43,401 bases of DNA from an uncultured Methanobrevibacter sp. (GTDB taxonomy: Archaea > Methanobacteriota > Methanobacteria > Methanobacteriales > Methanobacteriaceae): assembly GCA_902771225.1 (NCBI GenBank), contig CACXWH010000025.1, positions 1 to 43,401 of the forward strand, in the 5' to 3' direction. Both the position numbers and the translations under genes were made by a program. This document shows positions 32,343 through 40,786 of the stretch, in pieces. Every line of letters starts with the position of its first letter. Positions within the stretch are counted from its first letter, which is position 1. The notes under the pieces were generated by a model. It was not told where the DNA came from and ran no database searches. It worked only from the letters and a program-made list of their open reading frames with translations.

Positions 32343-35093
32343 ATGATTTTTAAACGTTTAAGATTAAAAAATTTTAAATCCTATGCAAATGAAGTTATTA
32401 ATTTTGATAAAGGAATCACTGTAATTATTGGTCAAAATGGTGCTGGTAAATCCTCTATTTTCGAAGCTATTAGTTTTGCATTATATAAACAACATACTGC
32501 AGGAAAATTACATGATTTGGTTCGTAATAATACTGAAAATATGAGTGTAGAACTAGATTTTGTCTCAAGAGGAAAAGAATATAGGATTATTCGTGATAAG
32601 ACAAAATCTAAAACAGTATCTAGACTTTTAACTAAAACATCCAGTGACAGTGAATTCATGTCTATTTGTTCTGGTGAAAAAGAGGTTGCAGATAATATTC
32701 AGGCAATTTTGGATATGGATGCAAATCTATTTTTAAATGCAATTTATGTAAGGCAAGGTGAAATTGCAGAACTTGTAGATAAACAACCTGCAGAGAAAAA
32801 ACGTTTAATAGGTAAATTATTGGGCTTAGACTCTCTAGAAACTGCATGGAAAAATTTATCTCCATTAATCAATGAATATGAAAATAAATCTTCTGAAATT
32901 AAAGGTAAACTTTATTCCAAATCTGCATTGGATGAGGAATATAAAGTAAAAACTGTTGAACTCAATGAAATGAAAAATAGAGGTCATGAGCTTGAATCTC
33001 AAATTGATGAAGTTAAACAGTTAATAAACGAAATTTCTGAAAGTAAACGTGACATGGAACGTGAAAAAGAGATTTATGAAACTCAAATGAATAATTTAAC
33101 TAATGAAAAACAAACTCTTGAAAGATTAGAAAAAGAAAAACAAACTCTTCAAGAAAGTTTAGATAAAATACGTCAATCAGAAGAAGAAATAGAACGCTTA
33201 GAAAAATATGTATCTAAATTGGATGTTTATCTTGATTTTGAAAAATCAGTTGTCAGTATTCAATCTCTAAAAGAATCTGAAATTGAAATGGAAGACAAAA
33301 TAGATTCTATTAAAGAGCAGAAAAAATTAATTCATGAAAAAAAGCAAGGATATAATGATTATTTAAAATCTGAGGAATTAATTTCAGGTTTAAACAATAA
33401 AAAGATAGATTTAGAAAAACAATTGGCTACTATTACTCAGCTTGAAAAAGATAAAAAAGACCTGTTACAAGGAATTGAATCTGATAGAAATGACATTGAA
33501 AACTTTTTCTCCATTTCAAAAGAAAAGTTATTGGACTATGGTGTATCACAGGATGATTTAACTAATGTGGATGGTTTGAAAAAATTAGGGGATGTTACTA
33601 ATGATTTTTCAGATGAAATAGCAAAAAAAATAGAGGACTTAACTAATGAAATAAATTCTAAAGAACAGGATATTGTAGCATTTAAACAGGCCATTGCCTC
33701 ATGTGAAAAACCACTGGAGGAATTGGCTGATGTGGAGAATAAATGTCCAGTTTGCCAATCAGATATTGATGATGCTAAAAAAGAAGAATTAATAACTCAG
33801 TATAAAACTGAAATTGAAGAAAATACTAAATCGATTGAAGAGAATAAAGAAACTATTCGTTTATTCACTAAAAATAAAGATAGTTTCACCGAAAAACAAT
33901 CTAAAGTTAAAAAGTTATCTGACGACATCTTAGAATACAAATACAAATTCTCTAATCTTGAAAAAGACCTCGAACGTTTAAATGAAATCGATCAAGGTCT
34001 TGATGCTAAAGAATATATCGGAGATAAGTTAGGTGAATTAATTTTAGAAATTGCAAAAGAAAAAGAAAATCGTGATAGCTATAAACAGGATCATGATGAT
34101 TATAATCAAGTTAAAGGTGCTTTAGATGTTTTAGGCAGTCAAACTGAAGCTGAATATAAACTAAAACAAATAAAAAATGAAATTGATGTTCATGTTAAAA
34201 ATATTAAATTAGCTATTGAAAATGACTCTCATTTAAGTGGAGACATGGATACTTTAGAACTTAAACAACGTATCGATGATTTAAAAGCTAAAAATGAAGA
34301 ATATAATCAACTTAAAGGTTTTGTTCAAAATAAAAAAACTGTCAATGCCCAATTCGAATCTGTTAAGGAGGAAATTGATGTTTGCAATAATCAATTAGAA
34401 ATCATTCAAAATAAAATAGATGCATCAACTTACGATAAAGAGAAATATGAACAGATTACTTATCGTGATGAAATGTATTCTAGAAGGCTTGAATCATTTA
34501 ACAATGAATTGTCTGAAATTAAAGGAAGGGCTAGGGAACTTATCAATATCCATAAAACTTTAGCTGAAAAAATCAAAAATAATGATAGATTCCAAAAAGA
34601 ATATGAAAATATTTCACAATATTTGGTATTATTAAAAGATATCCGCGAATTATATGGTAAAAATGGTATTCAAAAAGAATTAAGAAATAATTCAAGACCT
34701 ATTATACAGAAAAATACAAAAAAATTCTTTGATGATTTTAACTTCAATTATTCAGATTTAATAATCGATGATGATTATAATGTAGTTGTTAGAGGTCCGG
34801 AAGGCGAATCTTCTATGTCAATGGTTAGTGGTGGTGAAAAAATAGCTATTGCATTAGCTTTAAGGTTAGGTATCACTAAATCAATGGCTAAAGGAGATTT
34901 AGAAACTATTTTATTAGATGAACCTACTATTCATTTGGATGATTCTAGAAGACAGGATTTAATTAATTTATTAAAAGAAATGTCTTTACTTCCTCAAATG
35001 ATTATTGTAACTCATGAAAATCAGCTTGAAAGTGCTGCGGATAATCTAATTAAAGTAGAAAAAGAAAATGGTGTTTCAAAAATAGTAAATTAA
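32343..35093 (+). CDS. rad50: Rad50 SMC-like ATPase
   Basis: The ATPase and tether subunit of the Mre11-Rad50 complex. The N-terminal half-ATPase has Walker A GQNGAGKSSIFEAI (about residues 30-43) and a Q-loop region (YVRQGEI, about 138-144). Two long antiparallel coiled coils rich in Glu/Lys (about 175-460 and 480-760) surround the zinc hook CPVCQSDI (about 468-475). The C-terminal half-ATPase has the signature SMVSGGEKIAIALALRLG (about 825-842) and Walker B ILLDEPTIHLDD (about 856-867). It is 916 aa. It is translated in tandem with mre11. A 12-bp inverted repeat (35078-35108) spans the stop. Confidence 0.97.
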   Translation: MIFKRLRLKNFKSYANEVINFDKGITVIIGQNGAGKSSIFEAISFALYKQHTAGKLHDLVRNNTENMSVELDFVSRGKEYRIIRDKTKSKTVSRLLTKTSSDSEFMSICSGEKEVADNIQAILDMDANLFLNAIYVRQGEIAELVDKQPAEKKRLIGKLLGLDSLETAWKNLSPLINEYENKSSEIKGKLYSKSALDEEYKVKTVELNEMKNRGHELESQIDEVKQLINEISESKRDMEREKEIYETQMNNLTNEKQTLERLEKEKQTLQESLDKIRQSEEEIERLEKYVSKLDVYLDFEKSVVSIQSLKESEIEMEDKIDSIKEQKKLIHEKKQGYNDYLKSEELISGLNNKKIDLEKQLATITQLEKDKKDLLQGIESDRNDIENFFSISKEKLLDYGVSQDDLTNVDGLKKLGDVTNDFSDEIAKKIEDLTNEINSKEQDIVAFKQAIASCEKPLEELADVENKCPVCQSDIDDAKKEELITQYKTEIEENTKSIEENKETIRLFTKNKDSFTEKQSKVKKLSDDILEYKYKFSNLEKDLERLNEIDQGLDAKEYIGDKLGELILEIAKEKENRDSYKQDHDDYNQVKGALDVLGSQTEAEYKLKQIKNEIDVHVKNIKLAIENDSHLSGDMDTLELKQRIDDLKAKNEEYNQLKGFVQNKKTVNAQFESVKEEIDVCNNQLEIIQNKIDASTYDKEKYEQITYRDEMYSRRLESFNNELSEIKGRARELINIHKTLAEKIKNNDRFQKEYENISQYLVLLKDIRELYGKNGIQKELRNNSRPIIQKNTKKFFDDFNFNYSDLIIDDDYNVVVRGPEGESSMSMVSGGEKIAIALALRLGITKSMAKGDLETILLDEPTIHLDDSRRQDLINLLKEMSLLPQMIIVTHENQLESAADNLIKVEKENGVSKIVN

Positions 35094-35110
35094 TTTTTTA
35101 CTATTTTTTT
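35078..35110. terminator. Bidirectional terminator between rad50 and the TIR-like gene
   Basis: AAAAATAGTAAA (35078-35089) pairs with TTTACTATTTTT (35097-35108) across a 7-base loop holding the rad50 stop codon, with T runs on the plus-strand side. Confidence 0.65.
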
Positions 35111-35115
35111 TTATT

Positions 35116-35514
35116 TTATTCTGTGTATTTGTCTGAATTTTTAATGGAGTCAACTATACAGTTTGCGTTCCATCCAACAATTGTAGTGGCTTTTTCTTCC
35201 AGTTCTAATGGAACTTCTTCGAGTCCGTATGGCCTTACAAGTACTATAGGTATGTTATATTTTTCTGATGCTTCTAATAAATCAGTAAATGTTTCTTTGT
35301 TATCTTTATATAATCCTGCAAGTAAGATTATTGCATCTATTTTTTGATAAAATTCTTCACCTGCGGTTCCATATGCTGCGGATATTGATTCTTTCCATAA
35401 GAAATCAACTTTTGAGAATAATTTTTCGGTAAATTGTCCGTGTTCATTTTTTATATCATTTCCATTACTAATGATTAAATTATAAATTTTATCGTCTTTA
35501 TCCTCTTCAAACAT
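35116..35514 (-). CDS. MTH538-type TIR-like (ThsB-like) domain protein
   Basis: A 132-aa single-domain protein of flavodoxin/TIR-like fold. Reading in order: YNLIISNGND (first strand), a variable helical part, KIDAIILLAGLYKDNKETFTDLLEASEKYNIPIVLVRPYG (residues about 58-97, including the Glu in LLEAS), then VPLELEEKATTIVGWNANCIVDSIK. The last segment, with thr-thr-iVGWN and iv-dsI, is characteristic of PF08937 (MTH538, ThsB). In Thoeris defence ThsB-type proteins make a cyclic nucleotide from NAD, but no ThsA-like effector is present here, so the role is open. GGTGA precedes the ATG. It converges on rad50. My recollection is that MTH538 in M. thermautotrophicus also lies next to rad50. Confidence 0.75.
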   Translation of the reverse strand: MFEEDKDDKIYNLIISNGNDIKNEHGQFTEKLFSKVDFLWKESISAAYGTAGEEFYQKIDAIILLAGLYKDNKETFTDLLEASEKYNIPIVLVRPYGLEEVPLELEEKATTIVGWNANCIVDSIKNSDKYTE

Positions 35515-35593
35515 TTTTTCACCTAATCAAAAAATATATTTTATAAAATATTTAAATTATTAATATATTTTAGTATAATTTATTTTAAGGTTT

Positions 35594-36886
35594 ATGTTTT
35601 TTATGAAGGCGGCGGTTATAGGTTTAGGTGTTGAAGGTAAAAAAGCAGTTAATTCACTTTTAAAACATGGTTGGGATGTTTATGCAAGTGATTTGAACAG
35701 TAATATAGATTTATCTGATTTAGATTTGCCAGGTATTTCTTTAAACTTTTTGGATGGTGGAGAAACTTTTTCCATTGTTTCTGATACTTTAACTTTGGAT
35801 TTAGGTTTTACCAATTCCCAAGCCATTGATGAATGTGATGCTATTGCTATTAGTCCTAGTATGTTTGGCGGTTCTTTCGCCACTAAATTATTGAATGAAG
35901 GTAATCTTTTAAGTGATGTCTTATCTAATCATAAAAAAATACTTACTATTGGTATTACAGGAACCAACGGCAAGACCACTACAGTCCATATGTTAAAAAA
36001 TATTCTTGAAAATGCGGGAAAAAAAGTTCTTGTAGGTGGAAACGGTGGTGGAGGCTTTTCCGGTTATTATGATTTGATGCTTCAAGCTGAAAATGGTGAT
36101 TATGATATTCTTTTAGTAGAAGTATGTGATATGACATTAGATTTTTGTAATTATGCTTTTGATTTTGATATGGTTGGTTTAACTAATATTGGAAATGATC
36201 ATATGGATGTTCACAAGACCATAGCTAATTATAAAGATTCTTTAGTTAGATTTTTTGAGGATAAGGAGCTTTTCACTGCGTATAATCAAGATTTTAACAG
36301 CGATTTTAAAGAAGCTTCTTCAAAACATATTTCATATTTTGAATATCAGGATGAGTTAAAAGTTTTTGGTAAATTTAATAAGTTAAATGCAGGTTTGGCT
36401 ATGGCTATTGCAATTGAGTTAAAGATTTCTAAAGATATTATTAGAAAATCTTTAAAGGAATTTGAAGCTGTTAGCGGCCGTTTAGATGTTTATAAAATTA
36501 ATGATGCATTGGTTTATGTGGGTAAAACAGATAATTCAGATGCTTTCAAATCTGTTTTATCAGAAAAAGATTTCTATGCCCTATTTATAGGAACGCCAAG
36601 GGCTCATGAAAATCATAGACTTGATATTATTGATGAGGCTGTAAAATATAATCCTGAAGTAATTGTTGTTTTTCCGGGTTTGGATGATAATTTGGATTTG
36701 GTTTTATATCGCTTGAATTATTTAAAATATCGTGGTAGAGTATTAACTGCCACTTCTTTGGATGATATTATTGCTTATGTAGCTGAGTTTTCACATGAAG
36801 AAGCAATTTTAATAGGAGGTAATGGTCAAAAAGCCATTATTAATATTCAAGAGAGAATTAAACTAATCTCTGAAAAACTTTCTTAA
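35594..36886 (+). CDS. Mur ligase family protein (MurC/D-like, probable pseudomurein peptide ligase)
   Basis: An ATP-dependent amide ligase of about 427-430 aa. Domain 1 is a Rossmann-like MKAAVIGLGVEGKKAVN (UDP-sugar-binding type). Domain 2 has the Mur P-loop ILTIGITGTNGKTTTVHML (about residues 116-134), the Mg-site Glu in LLVEVCD (about 174-180) and the LTNIGNDHMDVH stretch (about 197-208) with the conserved His/Asp. Domain 3 starts near AVSGRLDVYKIND (about 292-304). Methanobacteriales use such ligases to build the peptide of pseudomurein; the exact amino acid added cannot be read. Two ATGs (35594, 35603) are possible. The domain start favours 35603, the spacing from AAGG favours 35594. 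Confidence 0.88.
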   Translation: MFFMKAAVIGLGVEGKKAVNSLLKHGWDVYASDLNSNIDLSDLDLPGISLNFLDGGETFSIVSDTLTLDLGFTNSQAIDECDAIAISPSMFGGSFATKLLNEGNLLSDVLSNHKKILTIGITGTNGKTTTVHMLKNILENAGKKVLVGGNGGGGFSGYYDLMLQAENGDYDILLVEVCDMTLDFCNYAFDFDMVGLTNIGNDHMDVHKTIANYKDSLVRFFEDKELFTAYNQDFNSDFKEASSKHISYFEYQDELKVFGKFNKLNAGLAMAIAIELKISKDIIRKSLKEFEAVSGRLDVYKINDALVYVGKTDNSDAFKSVLSEKDFYALFIGTPRAHENHRLDIIDEAVKYNPEVIVVFPGLDDNLDLVLYRLNYLKYRGRVLTATSLDDIIAYVAEFSHEEAILIGGNGQKAIINIQERIKLISEKLS

Positions 36887-36957
36887 AGCATTATATATAA
36901 ATAGTAATAAAATTATATATTAATATCAGTGTATATTATAAGTGTGGAGTTTATAAA

Positions 36958-38214
36958 ATGAGTTCTAAGTGGAGAAATACATCAGTTAAAATTGTTTTAA
37001 TTTTATTTGTTGTTTGTATAATGATATTTGCATTTTCCTTTGTAAATCATACCACATATACCGGTAAATCTTTTGCTGAAGCATATAATTTGCCTGTAGG
37101 TCAATCCATGTTTGCTGGTGATTCAATTTTAGATCAACGAGAAATGATTGAAGTTCCTTTGCTTTCAAATCCTGGATTTATTTTCCATGAAATTTCAACT
37201 CTTGATTTGAGAGGTCTTTTATTCACTTTAACAACAGGATATGTTCCATTTGATTTTTCAGGTATTGTTTCTCAGGGTATTGATTCTTATGGAAATGTGT
37301 ATGGATTTAAAGGTCCAGGTTATTTAGTAATGGATGGTGATAAATTGGCTGTTAGGGCTCCAGACAATTACATATGGGGTTACAGTTCACCGTATAAAGT
37401 TTTAACAAAGACCAATAAAGGTGTAGATGTAGTTGAAAATGGTACTGTTATTCAATCAGTCCCTACAGATAAAATTAAAGATTTAAATTTCCGCAATGAC
37501 TTCTATAATTCATCCACAATAGTAGAATGGTATAATTCTGAAGCTCAAGTTGGTTCAAACTTCACTTTAGAAAAGGGAATCGTCGGTTTTTCAGACGGTA
37601 GAAATAATATTAATTATAATGATGTAGAGCGTATTTTCGGTAAAAATGTTTCTGATTATGTGGATGCTTATCCATCAGGTTCACCTATAGTCCTCTATAT
37701 GGGTAATACCACTCCAATTGAAGGTGAACTTTTCTATACTTATTTGGATTCACACCCTGAATATGGTGATTCAGTAAGGGAATTTAATGCTAGACAATTT
37801 GTTGAAGCATGGAATAATACTGTTATTCCTCCTAATTGTACTGGTAATGGACATGATTATGTTTCATTTGGTTCTGCAAATGATCCTTCTGCTCCGGGAG
37901 GAAGTGCAGCCCATGGTGTTTGTCCACCTGCTAGGGCTTTAAGATCTGCAGTTTTAGGAGAAGGATTTAGTTTGCCTGTAGGTATGGATGATTCTGAAAA
38001 TGCGGTATTGTATGGTTATAATCCTGCCAGTGAGGTTAAAGTAACTAACACTCACACTTTCCCGGTTAAAATTGTAATGTGGACTGAAGGTGAAGGTACA
38101 AGTATGCGTATTTACGCTAAAATGGTTAGATTTGTGCCTACGGGTGAAATCAATTCAAATAATTTAACTACTAATTCAACAGTTTCACAGGATATAGGTA
38201 ATTCATCTACCTAA
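36958..38214 (+). CDS. Membrane-anchored extracytoplasmic protein with VanW-like C-terminal region
   Basis: A 418-aa protein. One N-terminal membrane helix (about residues 11-30) is followed by a long outer domain with several Asn-x-Ser/Thr sites. The C-terminal part, GVCPPARALRSAVLGEGFSL (about residues 319-338) then AVLYGYNPASEVKVTNTHTFPVKIVMW and a final beta strand, resembles the VanW domain of Gram-positive envelope proteins, where G-x-C-Q/P-x-S/A-x-x-L-R is conserved. The first half (about 50-200) is unfamiliar. Its position after a Mur ligase gene (72 bases apart) and the VanW resemblance suggest a function in the pseudomurein wall. The family call is tentative. GTGGAG lies upstream of the ATG. 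Confidence 0.7.
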   Translation: MSSKWRNTSVKIVLILFVVCIMIFAFSFVNHTTYTGKSFAEAYNLPVGQSMFAGDSILDQREMIEVPLLSNPGFIFHEISTLDLRGLLFTLTTGYVPFDFSGIVSQGIDSYGNVYGFKGPGYLVMDGDKLAVRAPDNYIWGYSSPYKVLTKTNKGVDVVENGTVIQSVPTDKIKDLNFRNDFYNSSTIVEWYNSEAQVGSNFTLEKGIVGFSDGRNNINYNDVERIFGKNVSDYVDAYPSGSPIVLYMGNTTPIEGELFYTYLDSHPEYGDSVREFNARQFVEAWNNTVIPPNCTGNGHDYVSFGSANDPSAPGGSAAHGVCPPARALRSAVLGEGFSLPVGMDDSENAVLYGYNPASEVKVTNTHTFPVKIVMWTEGEGTSMRIYAKMVRFVPTGEINSNNLTTNSTVSQDIGNSST

Positions 38215-38231
38215 CCTTATCTTTTTTTATC

Positions 38232-38885
38232 ATGTCTATTTCTGCTATTATTACTGCTGCTGGAAAGAATTCCCGGATGAGAAAAGACCAAATTTCTAGG
38301 AATTTGGAAATTAAAAATAAACTTATTTTACCATTTAATGACAAAACTGTTTTGGAGACAACAATAGACAATACATTATTATCTAACATTGATGAATGTA
38401 TTGTTGTGCTTGGCCATTATAGTGATGAAATTATGGAAGCTATTTCTAATAATTATGATGATGCTGTAAAATTTATTATTAATAATCCCTATGATGTAGG
38501 TTTATCGACTTCTTTGTATAATGGTTTATCAAACATTGGATCAGATTTTGCATTATGTGTTACAGGAGACCAGCCTACAGTATCAACAGAAACATTCAAT
38601 AAAATGATTAATATCATGGATAAATGTAAAAATCCATATAAATCAATATCCATTTTAAGAAGAAGAAAAACAGGATTATTAACCACTGCAGAAGGTCTTG
38701 GAATGCCATTCGTAGCACCAAGAATTAATCTTATGAAATACTTGGAAAATGAAGATGATAATCTAAATCCAATCTTAAGGAAAATATTTGCTGATGGTTA
38801 TACATTTTATGGAATAAAAGAAAAAAATAAAAAAGAATTGTTAAATATTAATCATTATGACGATTATCTAAATCTAGTTAAATAG
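38232..38885 (+). CDS. MobA-like nucleotidyltransferase
   Basis: A 217-aa nucleotidyltransferase with a GT-A-like fold. The N-terminal ISAIITAAGKNSRM (about residues 3-16) is the nucleotide-binding loop. NKLILPF (about 30-36) has the conserved Lys, NPYDVGLSTSLYNGLSN (about 85-101) and CVTGDQPTVS (about 108-117) provides the metal-binding Asp. This is the MobA/MocA-like group (PF12804), whose members transfer CTP or GTP to molybdopterin or activate sugars and alcohols. Adjacent to a Mur ligase and a VanW-like gene, activation of a cell-wall precursor is as likely as molybdenum-cofactor work. The 3' end overlaps the convergent DUF169 gene by 8 bases. Confidence 0.8.
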   Translation: MSISAIITAAGKNSRMRKDQISRNLEIKNKLILPFNDKTVLETTIDNTLLSNIDECIVVLGHYSDEIMEAISNNYDDAVKFIINNPYDVGLSTSLYNGLSNIGSDFALCVTGDQPTVSTETFNKMINIMDKCKNPYKSISILRRRKTGLLTTAEGLGMPFVAPRINLMKYLENEDDNLNPILRKIFADGYTFYGIKEKNKKELLNINHYDDYLNLVK

Positions 38886-39555
38886 ATTCTAATCCGGAAA
38901 TCACTTCATCTATTTTATCAGCACTGATACCAATAGCCATTTCATTATCTTTAACATCAGCAGCTTTTCTAGAACCATCACAACCTAAAGTGAAGTTAAC
39001 TCCTTTTTCAATATATGGATTTGCAAAGGCATCTCCGCATAATGATTGAATACCTGCAAAATTAGGGTTGATTTTTTCACCACTTGCATAAACTATACTT
39101 TGTGCAAGTTTCATTCCACCAACAGGTTCGGTTATTATTTGAATAACATCAGCTTTAAAATCAGCTTCATCTAGTGGTGCATATAACATTCCCCAGTGTT
39201 TATCTTCAACAATGGATAATTTTGAAGTTAGACTTTTTGCAGTTTCCAAATCTTTAAATCTACCTAAAGAATAGTATTTTTCACCATTAGCTAATTTTTC
39301 AGGCATTTCCATAAGTCCTATTGCACCTGCTCCACCAAGACACATTTGCTCTTCAGCAGTACTGTAGAATTTTTCACCAAGAGAAGCTTTTCTAACCATT
39401 TCGCAGTGTCTTACTTTTTCATCAATTAGGTCAAAACCTTCCGGAACTTCATCTTCACTTTTAATCAACTTCATAGCTACAGGTTTAGTTATTAATTTAA
39501 CTTTTGAACCAATAACATCACAATATTTTTGATTTTTTTCTAATTCACTACTCAT
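38878..39555 (-). CDS. DUF169 family protein
   Basis: A 225-aa cytoplasmic protein of the DUF169 family, found widely in methanogens and anaerobes; the biochemical role is unknown. Conserved segments are KPVAMKLIKSEDEVPEGFD (about residues 22-40), RHCEMVRKA (about 47-55), EEQMCLGGAGAIGL (about 65-78), VGGMKLAQSIVYASG and SLCGDAFANPYI, then LGCDGSRKAADVKDNEMAIGI. The four or five conserved cysteines hint at metal or redox-cofactor binding. I place the start at ATG 39555, preceded by AGGTGA; an upstream GTG (39564) lies within that site. Monocistronic position between a convergent nucleotidyltransferase and the nuclease-helicase pair. Confidence 0.9.
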   Translation of the reverse strand: MSSELEKNQKYCDVIGSKVKLITKPVAMKLIKSEDEVPEGFDLIDEKVRHCEMVRKASLGEKFYSTAEEQMCLGGAGAIGLMEMPEKLANGEKYYSLGRFKDLETAKSLTSKLSIVEDKHWGMLYAPLDEADFKADVIQIITEPVGGMKLAQSIVYASGEKINPNFAGIQSLCGDAFANPYIEKGVNFTLGCDGSRKAADVKDNEMAIGISADKIDEVISGLESI

Positions 39556-39582
39556 AGAACTCACCTATTATATTATTTATCT

Positions 39583-40776
39583 TTAAGGAATTTTAAATTC
39601 TTTGTTTTTATTTTTATTATTTTTACAAAAAGTTTTAAAATCACATGCACTACAGGTTCTCTCTTCTGCTTCAGCTTTCCATGCATCTTGGATTTTACAA
39701 CCGTTAATTTCTTTAATCATTGATGTTTCTATTTTTTCAACCACATCATCGAATTTTTCTAGTGCATCATTAATTTTTTTCTCATCAATTGGGATAATTC
39801 TAATTGATCTGTCCGTTTTGAATTTTTCACTTAGTTTAGGCATCTCATCGTCTTCTGTCCAATTTTCAATCAATTCAATATCTTTTTCGTATTCTTCTCC
39901 ATCACCAACATCAGTTAAATGATAGTGTATGTCTTCTTTAATTAATTTTAAATCTTCAATTGATGGAACTAATTCGTTTAGGTAAAAAATTATTCCGGCA
40001 ACAGGTTTTTTACCTTCCTGTTTTCCCCTAAGCCAGGAATAAGTTAAAATTTGCCTTTCATGATAATCCCAGTTTTCATTATTGCTGGCTGAAACATTAT
40101 ATGGGGGCCTTTTCATACCTTTATAATCAATTATTATTTCATATTCGTCTTCATCATATTGTTCAGCTATTTTGTTGAATTCTTCATTAGCTTTTAAGTA
40201 TTGAACAATTTTATTATCCTCTTTAATATTAACAAGACTCAATACATCAATTACTCCATTAATACCATAATATTTTGAACGTTTATCATTTTGTGTATAG
40301 GGCATATCTCTTAAACCCTTAATTAATACTTCTGCCGATTCCATTAGTGGGAATAAATCAGAACCCCAAACGTTTATAGCTTTTTCAGCTCTGGCACTGG
40401 CCAGTTTTTTGTGGTCATATTCATTCAAATCATCAATGGTCATTTCTATATCCGGATGATTTATTGTAAAGAAATGATTTGCCGGTGGGTAAAGGCCTCT
40501 AATTTGTAATCTTAAGTCAATAATGTCTTCAATTGGTCTGATATCTTTTTTCCAATCCCATGGAAAAGAGGTTTTATCGTTTTCCCATTTCATATATGCC
40601 TCTTCCATTACTCCGTGAATAAACTCTCCAAACCAAAGCTGAACAGGCATTGAAGGGGGAAGTGTTCCTTTGTTTTGATATCTGTATTGCAAACCGCAGG
40701 TTAAATAAGATAATAAATCTCCAGTTAAACTGTATTCTGGAATCATATATGGTTTTGATTTTGATGATAATCTCAT
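39583..40776 (-). CDS. PD-(D/E)XK nuclease with Fe-S-type cysteines (AddB/Cas4-like)
   Basis: A 397-aa nuclease of the AddB/Cas4/Dna2 group. Motif I is FGEFIHGVMEEAY with His (about residue 52). Motif II is GVIDVL with its Asp. Motif III is EIIIDYKG (Asp-x-Lys). The QxxxY motif is RQILTYSWL. The Fe-S cluster set is Cys27 (LTCGLQYRY) plus Cys375, Cys378 and Cys384 (TCSACDFKTFC), the arrangement of one distant and three clustered cysteines seen in AddB and Cas4. The start is ATG 40776 because AGGTGA lies just upstream (an in-frame GTG at 40785 is part of that site). It follows the helicase gene with a 10-base gap, and the two products very likely act together on DNA ends. Confidence 0.85.
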   Translation of the reverse strand: MRLSSKSKPYMIPEYSLTGDLLSYLTCGLQYRYQNKGTLPPSMPVQLWFGEFIHGVMEEAYMKWENDKTSFPWDWKKDIRPIEDIIDLRLQIRGLYPPANHFFTINHPDIEMTIDDLNEYDHKKLASARAEKAINVWGSDLFPLMESAEVLIKGLRDMPYTQNDKRSKYYGINGVIDVLSLVNIKEDNKIVQYLKANEEFNKIAEQYDEDEYEIIIDYKGMKRPPYNVSASNNENWDYHERQILTYSWLRGKQEGKKPVAGIIFYLNELVPSIEDLKLIKEDIHYHLTDVGDGEEYEKDIELIENWTEDDEMPKLSEKFKTDRSIRIIPIDEKKINDALEKFDDVVEKIETSMIKEINGCKIQDAWKAEAEERTCSACDFKTFCKNNKNKNKEFKIP

Positions 40777-40786
40777 AAATTTCACC

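Noticed and set aside
35116-35514. Complete Thoeris defence system
   Set aside because: Only the ThsB-like TIR gene is present. No SLOG/Sir2/Macro-type effector is adjacent, and the neighbours are housekeeping genes.
38232-38885. Assignment as MobA or MocA of molybdenum-cofactor synthesis
   Set aside because: The fold is clear but the substrate is not. Its neighbours are cell-wall type genes, so the specific name was not used.
39583-40776. Cas4 of a CRISPR locus
   Set aside because: The cysteine and nuclease motifs are shared, but the protein is about twice the length of Cas4, is coupled to a UvrD-type helicase, and no cas genes or repeats are nearby.
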